20,277 bases of DNA from a virus. Positions within the stretch are counted from its first letter, which is position 1. Every line of letters starts with the position of its first letter. The stretch lies in IMG/VR virus record IMGVR_UViG_3300042566_000259, positions 1 through 20,277 of that record; one strand, written 5' to 3'. The position numbers were made by a program, and so were the translations under genes. This document shows, in pieces, positions 1 to 7,164 of this stretch. Under the pieces are notes generated by a model that saw only the letters and a list, made by a program, of their open reading frames with translations, was not told the origin of the DNA and did no database searches.

Positions 1-69
1 AAGGGGCGTGTTCCCAAGGCTCCAACAATCGTTTTTAACGGTGGCGCTCAGGAATTTCAGAGCATCTGA
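1..69 (+). CDS. C-terminal end of an upstream gene (partial)
   Basis: Frame 1 is open from the window edge to a TGA at 67-69 and encodes 22 residues ending in GGAQEFQSI. The other + frames give poorer peptides, and the stop fits the compact spacing to the next small gene. The gene lies upstream of a scaffold/decoration/capsid set, so a portal, head-protease or other head gene would be the usual occupant, but 22 residues do not identify it. The call rests only on the open frame and its context. Confidence 0.5.
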   Translation, partial: KGRVPKAPTIVFNGGAQEFQSI

Positions 70-119
70 TTTATCATCTGGTAAGATGTTGGTAGAGTCC
101 GACAACCGAAAGGATGATA

Positions 120-263
120 ATGCACAAGTACAAGTGCCCCAAGTGTGGTCAACAGTTCTCGACCGATGTCAAACCTTCTGAGCCGCCAATCTGTGCCCGC
201 AAGGACAGGAAGGTGAATCACCCCGTCCAAATGATTCCGTTAATCACGCCGCTTAGGGCTTGA
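120..263 (+). CDS. Small zinc-ribbon-like protein (47 aa)
   Basis: The ATG at 120 is preceded by an AAAGGA site (109-114). The product has a CPKCG knuckle at residues 6-10, a third cysteine at 25 and a histidine at 35 that could complete a metal site. The rest is basic (RKDRKVNHP). It ends 46 nt before the next start. Small CxxC proteins of this kind often bind nucleic acid or act as regulators in phages, but the family cannot be named. It is short, so chance is possible; the good ribosome site and the cysteine knuckle favour a real gene. It is one of three small Cys-knuckle genes in the window (see 10613-10888 and 10881-11036). Confidence 0.62.
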   Translation: MHKYKCPKCGQQFSTDVKPSEPPICARKDRKVNHPVQMIPLITPLRA

Positions 264-309
264 CTCGACATTCCGCAGCGGATAACATGAGAGTACAAGG
301 AGGAACCCA

Positions 310-1476
310 ATGACCACAATGACAGCCACAATTCTCGCCTACAAGGTCGACGACCTTAAAGAAGCAGTTGCAAAACTCGCAAAGATTGCAGCAAAGATTG
401 ACGCTCCAGCACCTGAACTTGTCATTCTGGACCGCTTCGAAACCACCACCCAAAAGGATGACGACTTCGTCACCGAGGTCTGGTTCAATGTTGAAATTCT
501 CAACGCCTACCCAGTTGTCGCTGGTGGCTACCAGTTCGTAGCGGCAATCGACCACATCGCTGACGGTGTGAACATGGTCCGAGTTGCTCCCGACTTCCGT
601 GAGATGGACCTCACTCACCTCAACACGGTGAGCAGCCGATGCGACCAGTGCCATGTCGACAGACTCCGCCTCCGCACCTACTTTTTCAAGAGCGAAGATG
701 GCACTGAGGTTCAGGTCGGTTCGACTTGTATGACCGACTTCCTTGGTCACAAGGTCAAGTTCCACTGGTACGAGGCACTCGACGAGATTCTCGATGACGA
801 CGAGATGTTCGGTCGCAGTGGTGGTGGTGGTGGCGGCAGCCGCTACAGCGTCATCGACTATGCGATGGCAGCCGCAACGCTCATCAACCACATCGGTTTC
901 CGCAAGGCAGACCAAGACGCATCAACCAAGAGCCAGATGGCAGCCTTCCTAACTTCGAGCCAAGGCTTCGATGCTGTCCCCAAGATGACCGCCGAGCAGC
1001 GTGACGAGGCACAAGCAGCCATCCAGTGGATTCTCGACCTTGAGCCTGACGGCGAATACCTACGCAACCTGCAAACGGTTTTCAAGTACGACCTCTCGGA
1101 CCACAAGTACCACGGTCTCATCGCTTCTTTCCTCACCGCCTACCGCCGCCACCTCGGTTGGATTGCAGAGCGGGCAGCACGAGAGATTGAAGTCAAGACT
1201 CCAGTAATCACTGGCGATAAGGTCCAAATCAGCGGCACAGTCGTCTCGGTTGACCTCAAGGAAACCGATTGGGGTTACCGCTCAGTGATGACAGTCAAGG
1301 ATGACCGTGGCTTCAAGGTCTGGGGAACTTGCCCTTCGAAAATCAGTGACTGCCACTCAGGTGACAAGGTCACTTTCATCGCAAGCGTCGAACGGTCCAG
1401 CGAAGATGAATCATTCGGCTTCTACAAGCGCCCAACAAAAGTGACAATCGAGTACATCAACAACCCAGTCCACTAA
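310..1476 (+). CDS. Zinc-motif protein with possible C-terminal OB-fold (unknown function)
   Basis: A strong AAGGAGGA site (297-304) precedes the ATG, and the 388-aa frame has consistent codon use. An N-terminal region of about 100 residues is followed by a CDQC knuckle (Cys111, Cys114) and a further Cys140 in a GSTCMTDFLG context. Proteins with this RCDxC...VGSxCxxDFLG layout occur in other phages as hypotheticals (family recollection). A Gly run lies near residues 173-178 and probably acts as a linker. The last 90 residues or so (about 298-385, GDKVQISGTVVSVDL onward, with FKVWGTC and GDKVTF strands) look like an OB-fold beta-barrel, which suggests single-stranded nucleic-acid binding. That is inference from the strand pattern. 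Such a protein is unexpected among head genes. It could belong to DNA processing or modification rather than to the virion. Confidence 0.88.
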   Translation: MTTMTATILAYKVDDLKEAVAKLAKIAAKIDAPAPELVILDRFETTTQKDDDFVTEVWFNVEILNAYPVVAGGYQFVAAIDHIADGVNMVRVAPDFREMDLTHLNTVSSRCDQCHVDRLRLRTYFFKSEDGTEVQVGSTCMTDFLGHKVKFHWYEALDEILDDDEMFGRSGGGGGGSRYSVIDYAMAAATLINHIGFRKADQDASTKSQMAAFLTSSQGFDAVPKMTAEQRDEAQAAIQWILDLEPDGEYLRNLQTVFKYDLSDHKYHGLIASFLTAYRRHLGWIAERAAREIEVKTPVITGDKVQISGTVVSVDLKETDWGYRSVMTVKDDRGFKVWGTCPSKISDCHSGDKVTFIASVERSSEDESFGFYKRPTKVTIEYINNPVH

Positions 1477-1495
1477 ACACCACTTCAGTTGCCAT

Positions 1496-1515
1496 GTGTA
1501 TGCGATGACATACAC
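1496..1515 (+). promoter_or_regulatory. Perfect 7-bp inverted repeat (hairpin or operator)
   Basis: GTGTATG (1496-1502) and CATACAC (1509-1515) are exact reverse complements around a 6-nt loop CGATGA. The repeat starts 19 nt after the stop of the preceding gene. No T-run follows directly, so it is not a classical terminator by itself. One of the ATGCGA copies (1500-1505) sits across the left arm and loop. It could be an operator or an RNA hairpin. Confidence 0.5.
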
Positions 1516-1516
1516 T

Positions 1517-1585
1517 TCAAAGAACCGAGACCCGAGGGTCGTCAGCCGAAAGGCTTTCGATTTTCGGGTTTTTCTTTGAGGAAAT
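1517..1585 (+). promoter_or_regulatory. Nested stem-loop leader upstream of the scaffold gene
   Basis: Four sets of complementary segments nest in order: TCAAAGAA (1517-1524) with TTCTTTGA (1572-1579), ACCCGA (1530-1535) with TCGGGT (1564-1569), TCG (1539-1541) with CGA (1558-1560), and AGCC (1544-1547) with GGCT (1552-1555) closed by a GAAA tetraloop. Together they make one long irregular hairpin. The inner ACCCGA/TCGGGT stem is followed by TTTTCTTT (1570-1577), which is terminator-like. The outer right arm reaches the GAGGA ribosome site (1578-1582) of the gene at 1586. The element could therefore attenuate transcription or mask translation initiation between the early-looking gene and the capsid genes. 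The function is inferred; the pairing is seen. Confidence 0.55.
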
Positions 1586-2326
1586 ATGACAGCAAAGACG
1601 CCTAAAAAGATGGTGGCACTAAAAGTGCTAGAGACCAGCGGTGTAGACCACCCTGCCCATCTTGAAGAAGGTTGGATAGTCATGAAGAACGCAAACCCCA
1701 CGGAGGACTCAGTGGCACATGCAGAAGATGATGTTGTCGTAGACATCAATGAGCAGTACATCGACCGTATGGTCGAATTGGAAGCGGAACTTGCTAAGGC
1801 TCGTGAAGTAATCGCTGACCTCCAAAAGGCAGCCGATGCGAACGACCCAGAAGAGGACGCTCCTATCGACGAAGAAGAGGCGCTTATCAAGTCCCTCCCA
1901 GAGCCAGTGCGCCAGATGCTTGCAAAGGCATCAGCAGACGCAGAATCCGCTCGTGAAGAACTTCGCAAGGAAAAGGAAATCCAGCGTGACCGCTCCTATG
2001 TCTCCAAGGCAGCAGAATGGTCAAACCTTCCTATCGAAGCCGATTCGTTTGGTGTAGCACTCCGCAAGGTTGCAGACATCAACTCGGACCTCGCTTCCAC
2101 CATCGAGAAGGCATTTGAGGCTGTCAATGCTCAGCAAGAAGCAGCAGCAATCTTCTCAGAACTCGGCGCAAATAACCGCTCCACGACAAGTGATGCGTTC
2201 GGCAAGGTCACAAGCCTCGCCAAGGCAGCAGTTGAAGCAGGCGAGTACAACACCGTCGAGCAGGCAATCAGCGGACTGGTTGCTACCAACCCAGACCTTT
2301 ACAACCAATACCTCTCAGAGAAGTAA
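1586..2326 (+). CDS. Probable capsid scaffolding / head morphogenesis protein
   Basis: The ATG follows GAGGAAAT (1578-1585). The 246-aa product begins with a segment containing GVDHPAHLEEGWIVMK, a pattern seen at the start of phage XkdF-like or scaffold-type head proteins. It continues with an acidic stretch, a predicted coiled coil (about residues 50-130, rich in E, A, K and R with heptad leucines) and a C-terminal helix pair ending near NPDLYNQYLSEK. No catalytic motif of a prohead protease is obvious, so a scaffold is favoured over a protease. Its place directly before the decoration and major capsid genes is the usual one for a scaffold. It would be expected to guide procapsid assembly and be lost from the mature head. 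Confidence 0.75.
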   Translation: MTAKTPKKMVALKVLETSGVDHPAHLEEGWIVMKNANPTEDSVAHAEDDVVVDINEQYIDRMVELEAELAKAREVIADLQKAADANDPEEDAPIDEEEALIKSLPEPVRQMLAKASADAESAREELRKEKEIQRDRSYVSKAAEWSNLPIEADSFGVALRKVADINSDLASTIEKAFEAVNAQQEAAAIFSELGANNRSTTSDAFGKVTSLAKAAVEAGEYNTVEQAISGLVATNPDLYNQYLSEK

Positions 2327-2340
2327 GGAAGGAAACCCCC

Positions 2341-2733
2341 ATGGCATACGAGATTTCTAATTACAGCGTCAAGGTTTCCCTTGTTGCTGGCGGAGACCTC
2401 TCTTCGAAGCAGTACAACTTCGTGAAGTTGAACTCAAGCGGACAGGTTATTGCAGTTGCTGCAGCAACCGACCGTCCAATCGGTGTTCTTCAGAACGCTC
2501 CAGCATCTGGCGGCGTGGCTGAAGTTCTCATTTCTGGCGGTACCAAGTTGGTGCTCGGCGGAACAGTGACCGAGGGCGGCATTGTCAGCCCAAGTTCAAC
2601 AGGCGCAGGTGTAGCAATTGTTGCTGGCACCGACACCACCAAGTACATCTGCGGAACCGCTCTCACCGAGGGTGCTTCTGGAGAAATCATCACAGCCGTT
2701 GTTGCCTGCGCCTCTGCAGGTCGAGCAGCCTAA
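2341..2733 (+). CDS. Capsid decoration protein, DUF2190-like
   Basis: The start is preceded by AAGGAAGGAAA (2325-2335), which overlaps the scaffold stop. The 130-aa product is Gly-, Ala- and Val-rich with short beta-strands. It has the pattern RPIGVLQNAPASGGVAEVLI followed by GGTVTEGGIVSPSSTG, typical of DUF2190 or related capsid cement/decoration proteins that bind the outer shell. Its length and its place between scaffold and major capsid protein match that role. No signal peptide or membrane segment is seen. Confidence 0.82.
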   Translation: MAYEISNYSVKVSLVAGGDLSSKQYNFVKLNSSGQVIAVAAATDRPIGVLQNAPASGGVAEVLISGGTKLVLGGTVTEGGIVSPSSTGAGVAIVAGTDTTKYICGTALTEGASGEIITAVVACASAGRAA

Positions 2734-2752
2734 GTAGAAGGAATAATCCAAA

Positions 2753-3730
2753 ATGGCACAGCCAACACAGACCTCCGTCCACATTGATGCAATCCTGACG
2801 AACATCTCGGTTGCATACATGCAGATGGCAAGCAACTTCGTAGCAACGAAGGTTTTCCCTCTGGTTCCAGTGGACAAGCAGAGCAACAAGTTCTTCAAGT
2901 ACACCAAGAACGACTGGTTCCGAGACGAAGCACAAGTTCGTGCCGATGCGACTGAATCAGCAGGTGGCGGATACAACTTGTCAACCGATTCCTACGCCGC
3001 TCAGGTGTGGGCTTTCCACAAGGACATCGGTGACCAGACCCGTGCAAACGCAGACGCACCAATCAACCTTGACCGTGAAGCAGCAGAGTTCGTAACGAGC
3101 CGCATCCTTCTCCGTCAAGAACTCGATTGGCAGTCAACCTTCTTCACCACAGGTGTATGGGGAACCGACTACACAGGCGTTGCAGGAACACCGTCAACTG
3201 GCGAGTTCAAGCAGTGGAGCGACTATGCGAATAGCGACCCTCTTGAGGACATCGAAGCAGCGAAGGAAAAGATTCTTTCGACCACAGGCTTCATGCCAAA
3301 CACTCTCGTTCTCGGCTATCAGGCTTTCCGCAAGTTGAAGAACCACCCAGACCTCGTGGACCGTATCAAGTACACAACCTCGAATGTCATCACCGAAGAG
3401 ATGATGGCTCGTATGTTCGAAGTTGACCGTGTGCTTGTCACCAAGTCAGTCAAGGCAACAAACAACGAAGGCGCTTCAGAGGCTTACTCATTCGTGCATG
3501 GCAAGGCTGCAATGCTTTGCTACAGCGCACCAAACGCAGGTCTCCTCCAGCCATCCGCTGGTTACACCTTCGGTTGGACGGGCGTCTCTGGTGGAATCGG
3601 TGCAACAATCGGCACCGCCCGCTTCCGTATGGAATCGCTCAAGTCAGAGCGTATTGAGGCTGAAGCAGCATGGGACCACAAGGTCATCGCTGCGGACCTC
3701 GGTTCGTTCTTCGCAAGCGTCGTCGCCTAA
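2753..3730 (+). CDS. Major capsid protein, HK97 fold
   Basis: The start follows GAAGGAA (2737-2743). The 325-aa product has the features of HK97-fold capsid proteins of the long-tailed phage group: an N-arm with ATKVFPLVPVDKQSNKFF, a mixed alpha/beta P-domain, the segment TGFMPNTLVLGYQAFRKLKN (residue 180 onward) that is very characteristic of this group, and a C-terminal RMESLKSERIEAEAAWDHKV strand followed by a hydrophobic end. There is no long N-terminal delta domain, which fits the separate upstream scaffold. It forms the icosahedral shell. This is one of the most secure calls in the window. Confidence 0.93.
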   Translation: MAQPTQTSVHIDAILTNISVAYMQMASNFVATKVFPLVPVDKQSNKFFKYTKNDWFRDEAQVRADATESAGGGYNLSTDSYAAQVWAFHKDIGDQTRANADAPINLDREAAEFVTSRILLRQELDWQSTFFTTGVWGTDYTGVAGTPSTGEFKQWSDYANSDPLEDIEAAKEKILSTTGFMPNTLVLGYQAFRKLKNHPDLVDRIKYTTSNVITEEMMARMFEVDRVLVTKSVKATNNEGASEAYSFVHGKAAMLCYSAPNAGLLQPSAGYTFGWTGVSGGIGATIGTARFRMESLKSERIEAEAAWDHKVIAADLGSFFASVVA

Positions 3731-3747
3731 TAACGAAGGAGCACCCA

Positions 3748-4026
3748 GTGCCTGAAATGTACGAAGTGCTCAGAGTGATTGCTGGAATCGATGGCAAGCC
3801 CATCTTTTCTGGTGAAATCATCGATGCGTCCGAGTGGCGCAACAAGAAGGCGTTGATTAACGCTGGGCGGTTGCGTCGCTTGGACGATGATGAAGTAGCA
3901 CCTGTTGCTCCCGTAAGCCCGAAGCCAAAGGCGGCTCCAAAGCCTAAGGCAACCCCCAAGTCAAAGGTCGTTGAAAAGACGATTGAAACACCCGAAGAGG
4001 AAGTGACCGAAGATGTCAATCAGTAA
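3748..4026 (+). CDS. Small protein with basic Pro/Lys linker and acidic tail
   Basis: I chose the GTG at 3748 because AAGGAG (3736-3741) lies 6 nt upstream. The in-frame ATG at 3670 lies inside the capsid gene, and an ATG at 3757 is possible. The 92-aa product has a folded N-terminal region of about 45 residues (YEVLRVIAGIDGKPIFSGEI, then NKKALINAGRLRRL), an A/P/K repeat (PKPKAAPKPKATPKSK) and an acidic tail. It resembles in outline the 69-aa protein at 11923: an N-terminal Y-[EK]-V strand, GK, a G-x-[IV]-[IV] strand, a helix ending GR or GA, then an acidic tail. Small proteins like this lie beside capsid and neck genes in many phages. A head-tail accessory role is an inference. Confidence 0.78.
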   Translation: MPEMYEVLRVIAGIDGKPIFSGEIIDASEWRNKKALINAGRLRRLDDDEVAPVAPVSPKPKAAPKPKATPKSKVVEKTIETPEEEVTEDVNQ

Positions 4027-4375
4027 TTACGCAGAAATCAAGTTACTCGACACACTTGGTAACACATCTTTTGCTGTCACCACTTGCTATATCAAGTTGC
4101 ACACTGGCGATGCAGGTGAGGACGGAACATCTTCAGCAGCAACCGAAACAACCCGCAAGGCTGTCTCTTGGTCCGCAGCATCGGGTGGTTCAAAGGCTTC
4201 TAGCGCAACTTTGTCGTGGACAAATGTTTCCACAACGGAGACATACACGCACTGGTCAATGTGGGATGCTTCCACTGGCGGCAACTGCCTCTGGACAGGT
4301 GCTTTGTCGGCATCTGCTTCAGTGACCGCAGGCGACACTTTTGAAATCACCTCGCTGACGCTGTCCTTGGATTAG
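4013..4375 (+). CDS. Virion structural protein, fibre-associated (hypothetical)
   Basis: The ATG at 4013 overlaps the previous gene by 14 nt, with GAGGAAG just upstream. The 120-aa product starts with SISNYAEIKLLDTLGNTSFA and later has YIKLHTGDAGEDGT. This pattern is widespread in phage structural proteins that begin with (A/S)xxNYxExKLLDxxLG and are thought to be virion or fibre-associated beta-sandwich proteins. The rest is Ser/Thr-rich beta-sheet (ATLSWTNVSTTETYTHWSMW). There is no transmembrane or enzymatic motif. It sits at the head of the adhesin-like block. Confidence 0.8.
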   Translation: MSISNYAEIKLLDTLGNTSFAVTTCYIKLHTGDAGEDGTSSAATETTRKAVSWSAASGGSKASSATLSWTNVSTTETYTHWSMWDASTGGNCLWTGALSASASVTAGDTFEITSLTLSLD

Positions 4376-4389
4376 AAAGGTGATTCGTC

Positions 4390-4881
4390 ATGGCGACGAA
4401 CTTCCCTACATCTCTTGACGCTCTCACCAATCCAACTTCCAGTGACACGCTGGCTTCACCTGACCACGCTGGTCAACATTCCGATGCGAATGACGCTATT
4501 GAGGCGTTGCAAGCAAAAGTTGGTGTTAACGGTTCTGCCGTCACATCAAGTCTTGATTACTTAGTCACAAAACGCCCTGTTGTAACGAACGCACAACCCG
4601 CCTCTTACACCCTTGTCCTCGCTGACGCTGGTAAATTGGTTGAAGTCTCTAACGCCTCTGCTAATACCCTTACAGTGCCCCCTAATTCGAGTGTGGCTTT
4701 CCCTGTCGGCACAATAATTGATGTTCTCCAGACAGGTGATGGACAAACGACAATTACTGCTGGCGCTGGCGTGACAATCAATAATGCGATTGGGCTTAAA
4801 CTTCGTGCTCGATGGTCAGCGGGTTCGCTTATCAAAAGGGCTACTGACACATGGGTTGCTCTTGGTGATTTGAGCGCCTGA
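4390..4881 (+). CDS. Probable fibre or collar-type structural protein
   Basis: AAAGGTGA (4376-4383) precedes the ATG. The 163-aa protein begins with a low-complexity N-terminus and the phrase SPDHAGQHSDANDAIEALQA (residues 23-42), a recurrent phage tail-fibre or appendage anchoring segment that is often followed by K(V/I)G. Here KVG follows. The C-terminal half is beta-rich (SYTLVLADAGKLVEVSNASA, then TLTVPPNSSVAFPVGTIIDV) and resembles the head or tail fibre knob domains that end many such proteins. It ends in a TGATG overlap with the next gene, suggesting translational coupling. Confidence 0.78.
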   Translation: MATNFPTSLDALTNPTSSDTLASPDHAGQHSDANDAIEALQAKVGVNGSAVTSSLDYLVTKRPVVTNAQPASYTLVLADAGKLVEVSNASANTLTVPPNSSVAFPVGTIIDVLQTGDGQTTITAGAGVTINNAIGLKLRARWSAGSLIKRATDTWVALGDLSA

Positions 4882-6065
4882 TGCTTGGTGTAGTTGCATC
4901 TAGCGTTTTGCCTTTACCAGTCGTGACTCTTCAGTCAACGACAAACTTCAATCAAGACCGAGCCACGATAAACGCAACTGTTGATGGACAAGGTTTGAGC
5001 ACCACCGTTACGGCTCAATACAGTTCCAATGGCGGCTCGACCTACTCAACGGCGTTAGCAATGACTGGTTCGCCAACTTACGGTTCAACGGCGATGTACG
5101 CCAATGCGACTGGTTTAACTGTGGGAACTTCCTACATTGTGAGAATTACTGCGACAAACGCCAAAGGCTCGACAGTTGTCCAGAACAGCAACGGGAACTT
5201 CACCACTTGGAGTCTCAAGACCTATCTCAACACCACTGCAGGTTCATACAGCGTAAGTGTTCCATCTATCACGCCAACGGGCGGGGCAGCAATAGCACCA
5301 ACTATTTATGAAATGCTCCTTTACGGTGGTGGTGGCGGAGCCAACTATGGCGGCGGCGGTGGCGGCGGATACCGCCTTGCTGCCAGCCACACATCATCTA
5401 CGGCTGGGACACAAACAATCAGTGGAACAGTTGGAGGAGGCGGTGCAGCAGGAAACGGCGGCGGCGGCAACGGCACTGCTACCGCAGGTGGAAGCACTTC
5501 TTTGACCATTGGCTCAACCACTTGGACTGGTGGCGGCGGTGGCGCTGGACAACATGTTGGAAATTGTGGCGCACCATCTGGTAGAGGTGGAACTGTAGGA
5601 ACTGGAACCAACGGAAATAACCTTGGCGGTACCAACACATATGGCTACTACTATTTCACAGGCAACTATGTTATTACTGGGTACAATCTGACTTGCTGCG
5701 GTTACGGCAAGTACGGTGAATGTACTGACTATTGTTTTGACTACAACAGCCCTATTTACGATTACAACCAGCCAATTTACGCTTGGGATTGTGGACGATA
5801 CGCAGGTGGTGGCGGTGGAGGAACTGACGGCGCAGGCGGAAACGCAGCAACACAGGGAAGTTCTTCACATGTCGGTGGCGCTGGTGGCACAGGCGGTGGA
5901 GCCTATGGTCTCCGTGGCGGCAACGGCGGTGGAGGTCAAGGAACACAGGGAAATGGTTCCGCAGGTGGCTTCTCGGTAGGTTCTGGAACGATTGTCGGTA
6001 GTGGCGGCTCAGTTTTTGGTGCGGGTACTGCTGGTGGTGTTACCTTTAAGTATTACGGACCGTGA
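4881..6065 (+). CDS. FN3 plus glycine-rich adhesin
   Basis: The ATG overlaps the previous stop by one base. The 394-aa product has a fibronectin type III-like domain (about residues 10-105, with GTSYIVRITATNAKG), a linker with SVPSITPTGGAA, then a glycine-rich domain (about 145-394) with runs of 5-7 Gly and the end GGVTFKYYGP. Glycine-rich C-terminal domains of this type form polyglycine-II sandwiches that display host-binding loops in some phage adhesins (known for T4-type gp38; the analogy is mine). A Tyr/Cys-rich insertion (about residues 249-307) with five cysteines interrupts the Gly-rich part. The FN3-plus-Gly-rich arrangement recurs at the C-terminus of the 16849-19584 protein, including the GGxxFKYYGP ending. 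Confidence 0.85.
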   Translation: MLGVVASSVLPLPVVTLQSTTNFNQDRATINATVDGQGLSTTVTAQYSSNGGSTYSTALAMTGSPTYGSTAMYANATGLTVGTSYIVRITATNAKGSTVVQNSNGNFTTWSLKTYLNTTAGSYSVSVPSITPTGGAAIAPTIYEMLLYGGGGGANYGGGGGGGYRLAASHTSSTAGTQTISGTVGGGGAAGNGGGGNGTATAGGSTSLTIGSTTWTGGGGGAGQHVGNCGAPSGRGGTVGTGTNGNNLGGTNTYGYYYFTGNYVITGYNLTCCGYGKYGECTDYCFDYNSPIYDYNQPIYAWDCGRYAGGGGGGTDGAGGNAATQGSSSHVGGAGGTGGGAYGLRGGNGGGGQGTQGNGSAGGFSVGSGTIVGSGGSVFGAGTAGGVTFKYYGP

Positions 6066-6072
6066 GGATTTT

Positions 6073-7164
6073 ATGATTATCAAAAACTTTTCAATCGACG
6101 ACATCAGCACATACCGCCTATATTATGTGCTCGATAAAATTACGGACACGGCGGTTTCTTTGTATCGCCGCACCCCTGCTGGTGATGAACTGTTCGAAGA
6201 TGCCGACATCCTCATTATGCGTGATGGTCATCTAGTAATCGCTTGGAAGCACCCATTCAAGTACGCAGCAAACAACTGCTTGTTTGCCGTGGATGCGAGC
6301 ACAGAAGAAGTCGTCAACATGAATTGTTGGGAACGGCTAGTGGATTTGTACGACACCCCAATAGACAACACACAAAACGGGATATTTGTGTTCTGTGATT
6401 CTGTTGCTATCGCTGACGCAAAGATTGAGTGGCGATGCGACAACACAATGTTTGGTCCTAAATCGTATTTGAGCAACCTTGGTCAAGCCGTATCTTCGTT
6501 GAGCAGAGTCATTGCCCATGAAAACATTTTGAGTCTCCACGGTGTCGGCTACATCACCTACACACATTTGACAGATGACGAAGCCATGCGTGAGTTGTAC
6601 ACAAACAATGCCGAGTATCCATGTGTTGGCTCAACACTTTCTGAAATGTTCAAACTTTTGGTCGAATGGTCGGAAGTAACGCAACAGCCTTTTGGCAATA
6701 CCGACCCGATAGCACTGAACGCTAAAAAGTTTTTGGAAGCCTTTGACTTCGACCCAGAATTGGTGAATGACCAAGTTGACATGCAAGTTGTCAACTACCT
6801 GAGAGGTTCCACAAACGCACGGAGACGCCCTGATGGTGTCGTGCCAAACAAGCCTGAGTTGATTGATTTCCTCAAAAAAAATATGGCTTGCAGTTCTCTT
6901 GCCGAACTATGTGTTCAATATCCCGACATGTGGAACACTGAAGAAGTCCTCCATGCCGAACAGCGGGTTCTGAACGAGGGAATCCAGCGTTTCAATGAGT
7001 TTTATGGCATCCCCGAAGGCTGGACTTTCGACAATCCCGAGAGATATATAGAGCATTGTGAACTGTATTTTCACGACTCAATAGGTGCCTATGTCCACAA
7101 CCAAATACGGTTATTTGTCAACAAAACCGAAGTTCTAGACAGGGTTGCCCGTGGCAACCTATAA
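6073..7164 (+). CDS. Hypothetical protein in the adhesin block (363 aa)
   Basis: I chose the ATG at 6073 because TGAGGA (6063-6068) lies 4 nt upstream and the previous gene ends at 6065. The longer in-frame start at 5992 lies inside that gene. The product is acidic and rich in aromatic residues and Asp/Asn (MIIKNFSIDDISTYRLYYVL at the start). It is probably globular, alpha/beta N-terminally and mostly helical in its second half (KPELIDFLKKNMACSSLAEL and ERYIEHCELYFHDSIGAYVH). It has no signal peptide, membrane segment, Gly repeats or recognisable catalytic motif. Its composition differs from the flanking Gly/Ser-rich fibre genes. It could be a fibre chaperone, an adhesin head or a virion enzyme. 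I do not recognise the family. Confidence 0.82.
   Translation: MIIKNFSIDDISTYRLYYVLDKITDTAVSLYRRTPAGDELFEDADILIMRDGHLVIAWKHPFKYAANNCLFAVDASTEEVVNMNCWERLVDLYDTPIDNTQNGIFVFCDSVAIADAKIEWRCDNTMFGPKSYLSNLGQAVSSLSRVIAHENILSLHGVGYITYTHLTDDEAMRELYTNNAEYPCVGSTLSEMFKLLVEWSEVTQQPFGNTDPIALNAKKFLEAFDFDPELVNDQVDMQVVNYLRGSTNARRRPDGVVPNKPELIDFLKKNMACSSLAELCVQYPDMWNTEEVLHAEQRVLNEGIQRFNEFYGIPEGWTFDNPERYIEHCELYFHDSIGAYVHNQIRLFVNKTEVLDRVARGNL

Noticed and set aside
820-840. GGT/GGC microsatellite (GGTGGTGGTGG)
   Set aside because: It encodes a Gly linker in the 388-aa protein and is explained by that. Similar Gly codon runs in 4881-6065 and 19030-19530 belong to the Gly-rich adhesin domains.
253-915. 220-codon open frame on the - strand
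   Set aside because: It lies opposite the well-supported 388-aa + strand gene, has low-complexity runs that mirror that gene's codons and shows no ribosome site or recognisable protein. The same holds for the - strand frames at 14267-14887, 1411-1968, 15467-15859 and 5345-5638 (the last is a proline mirror of glycine codons).
2341-2733. Alternative reading as a tail protein
   Set aside because: The Gly/Val-rich beta pattern and position between scaffold and major capsid genes fit a decoration protein better.
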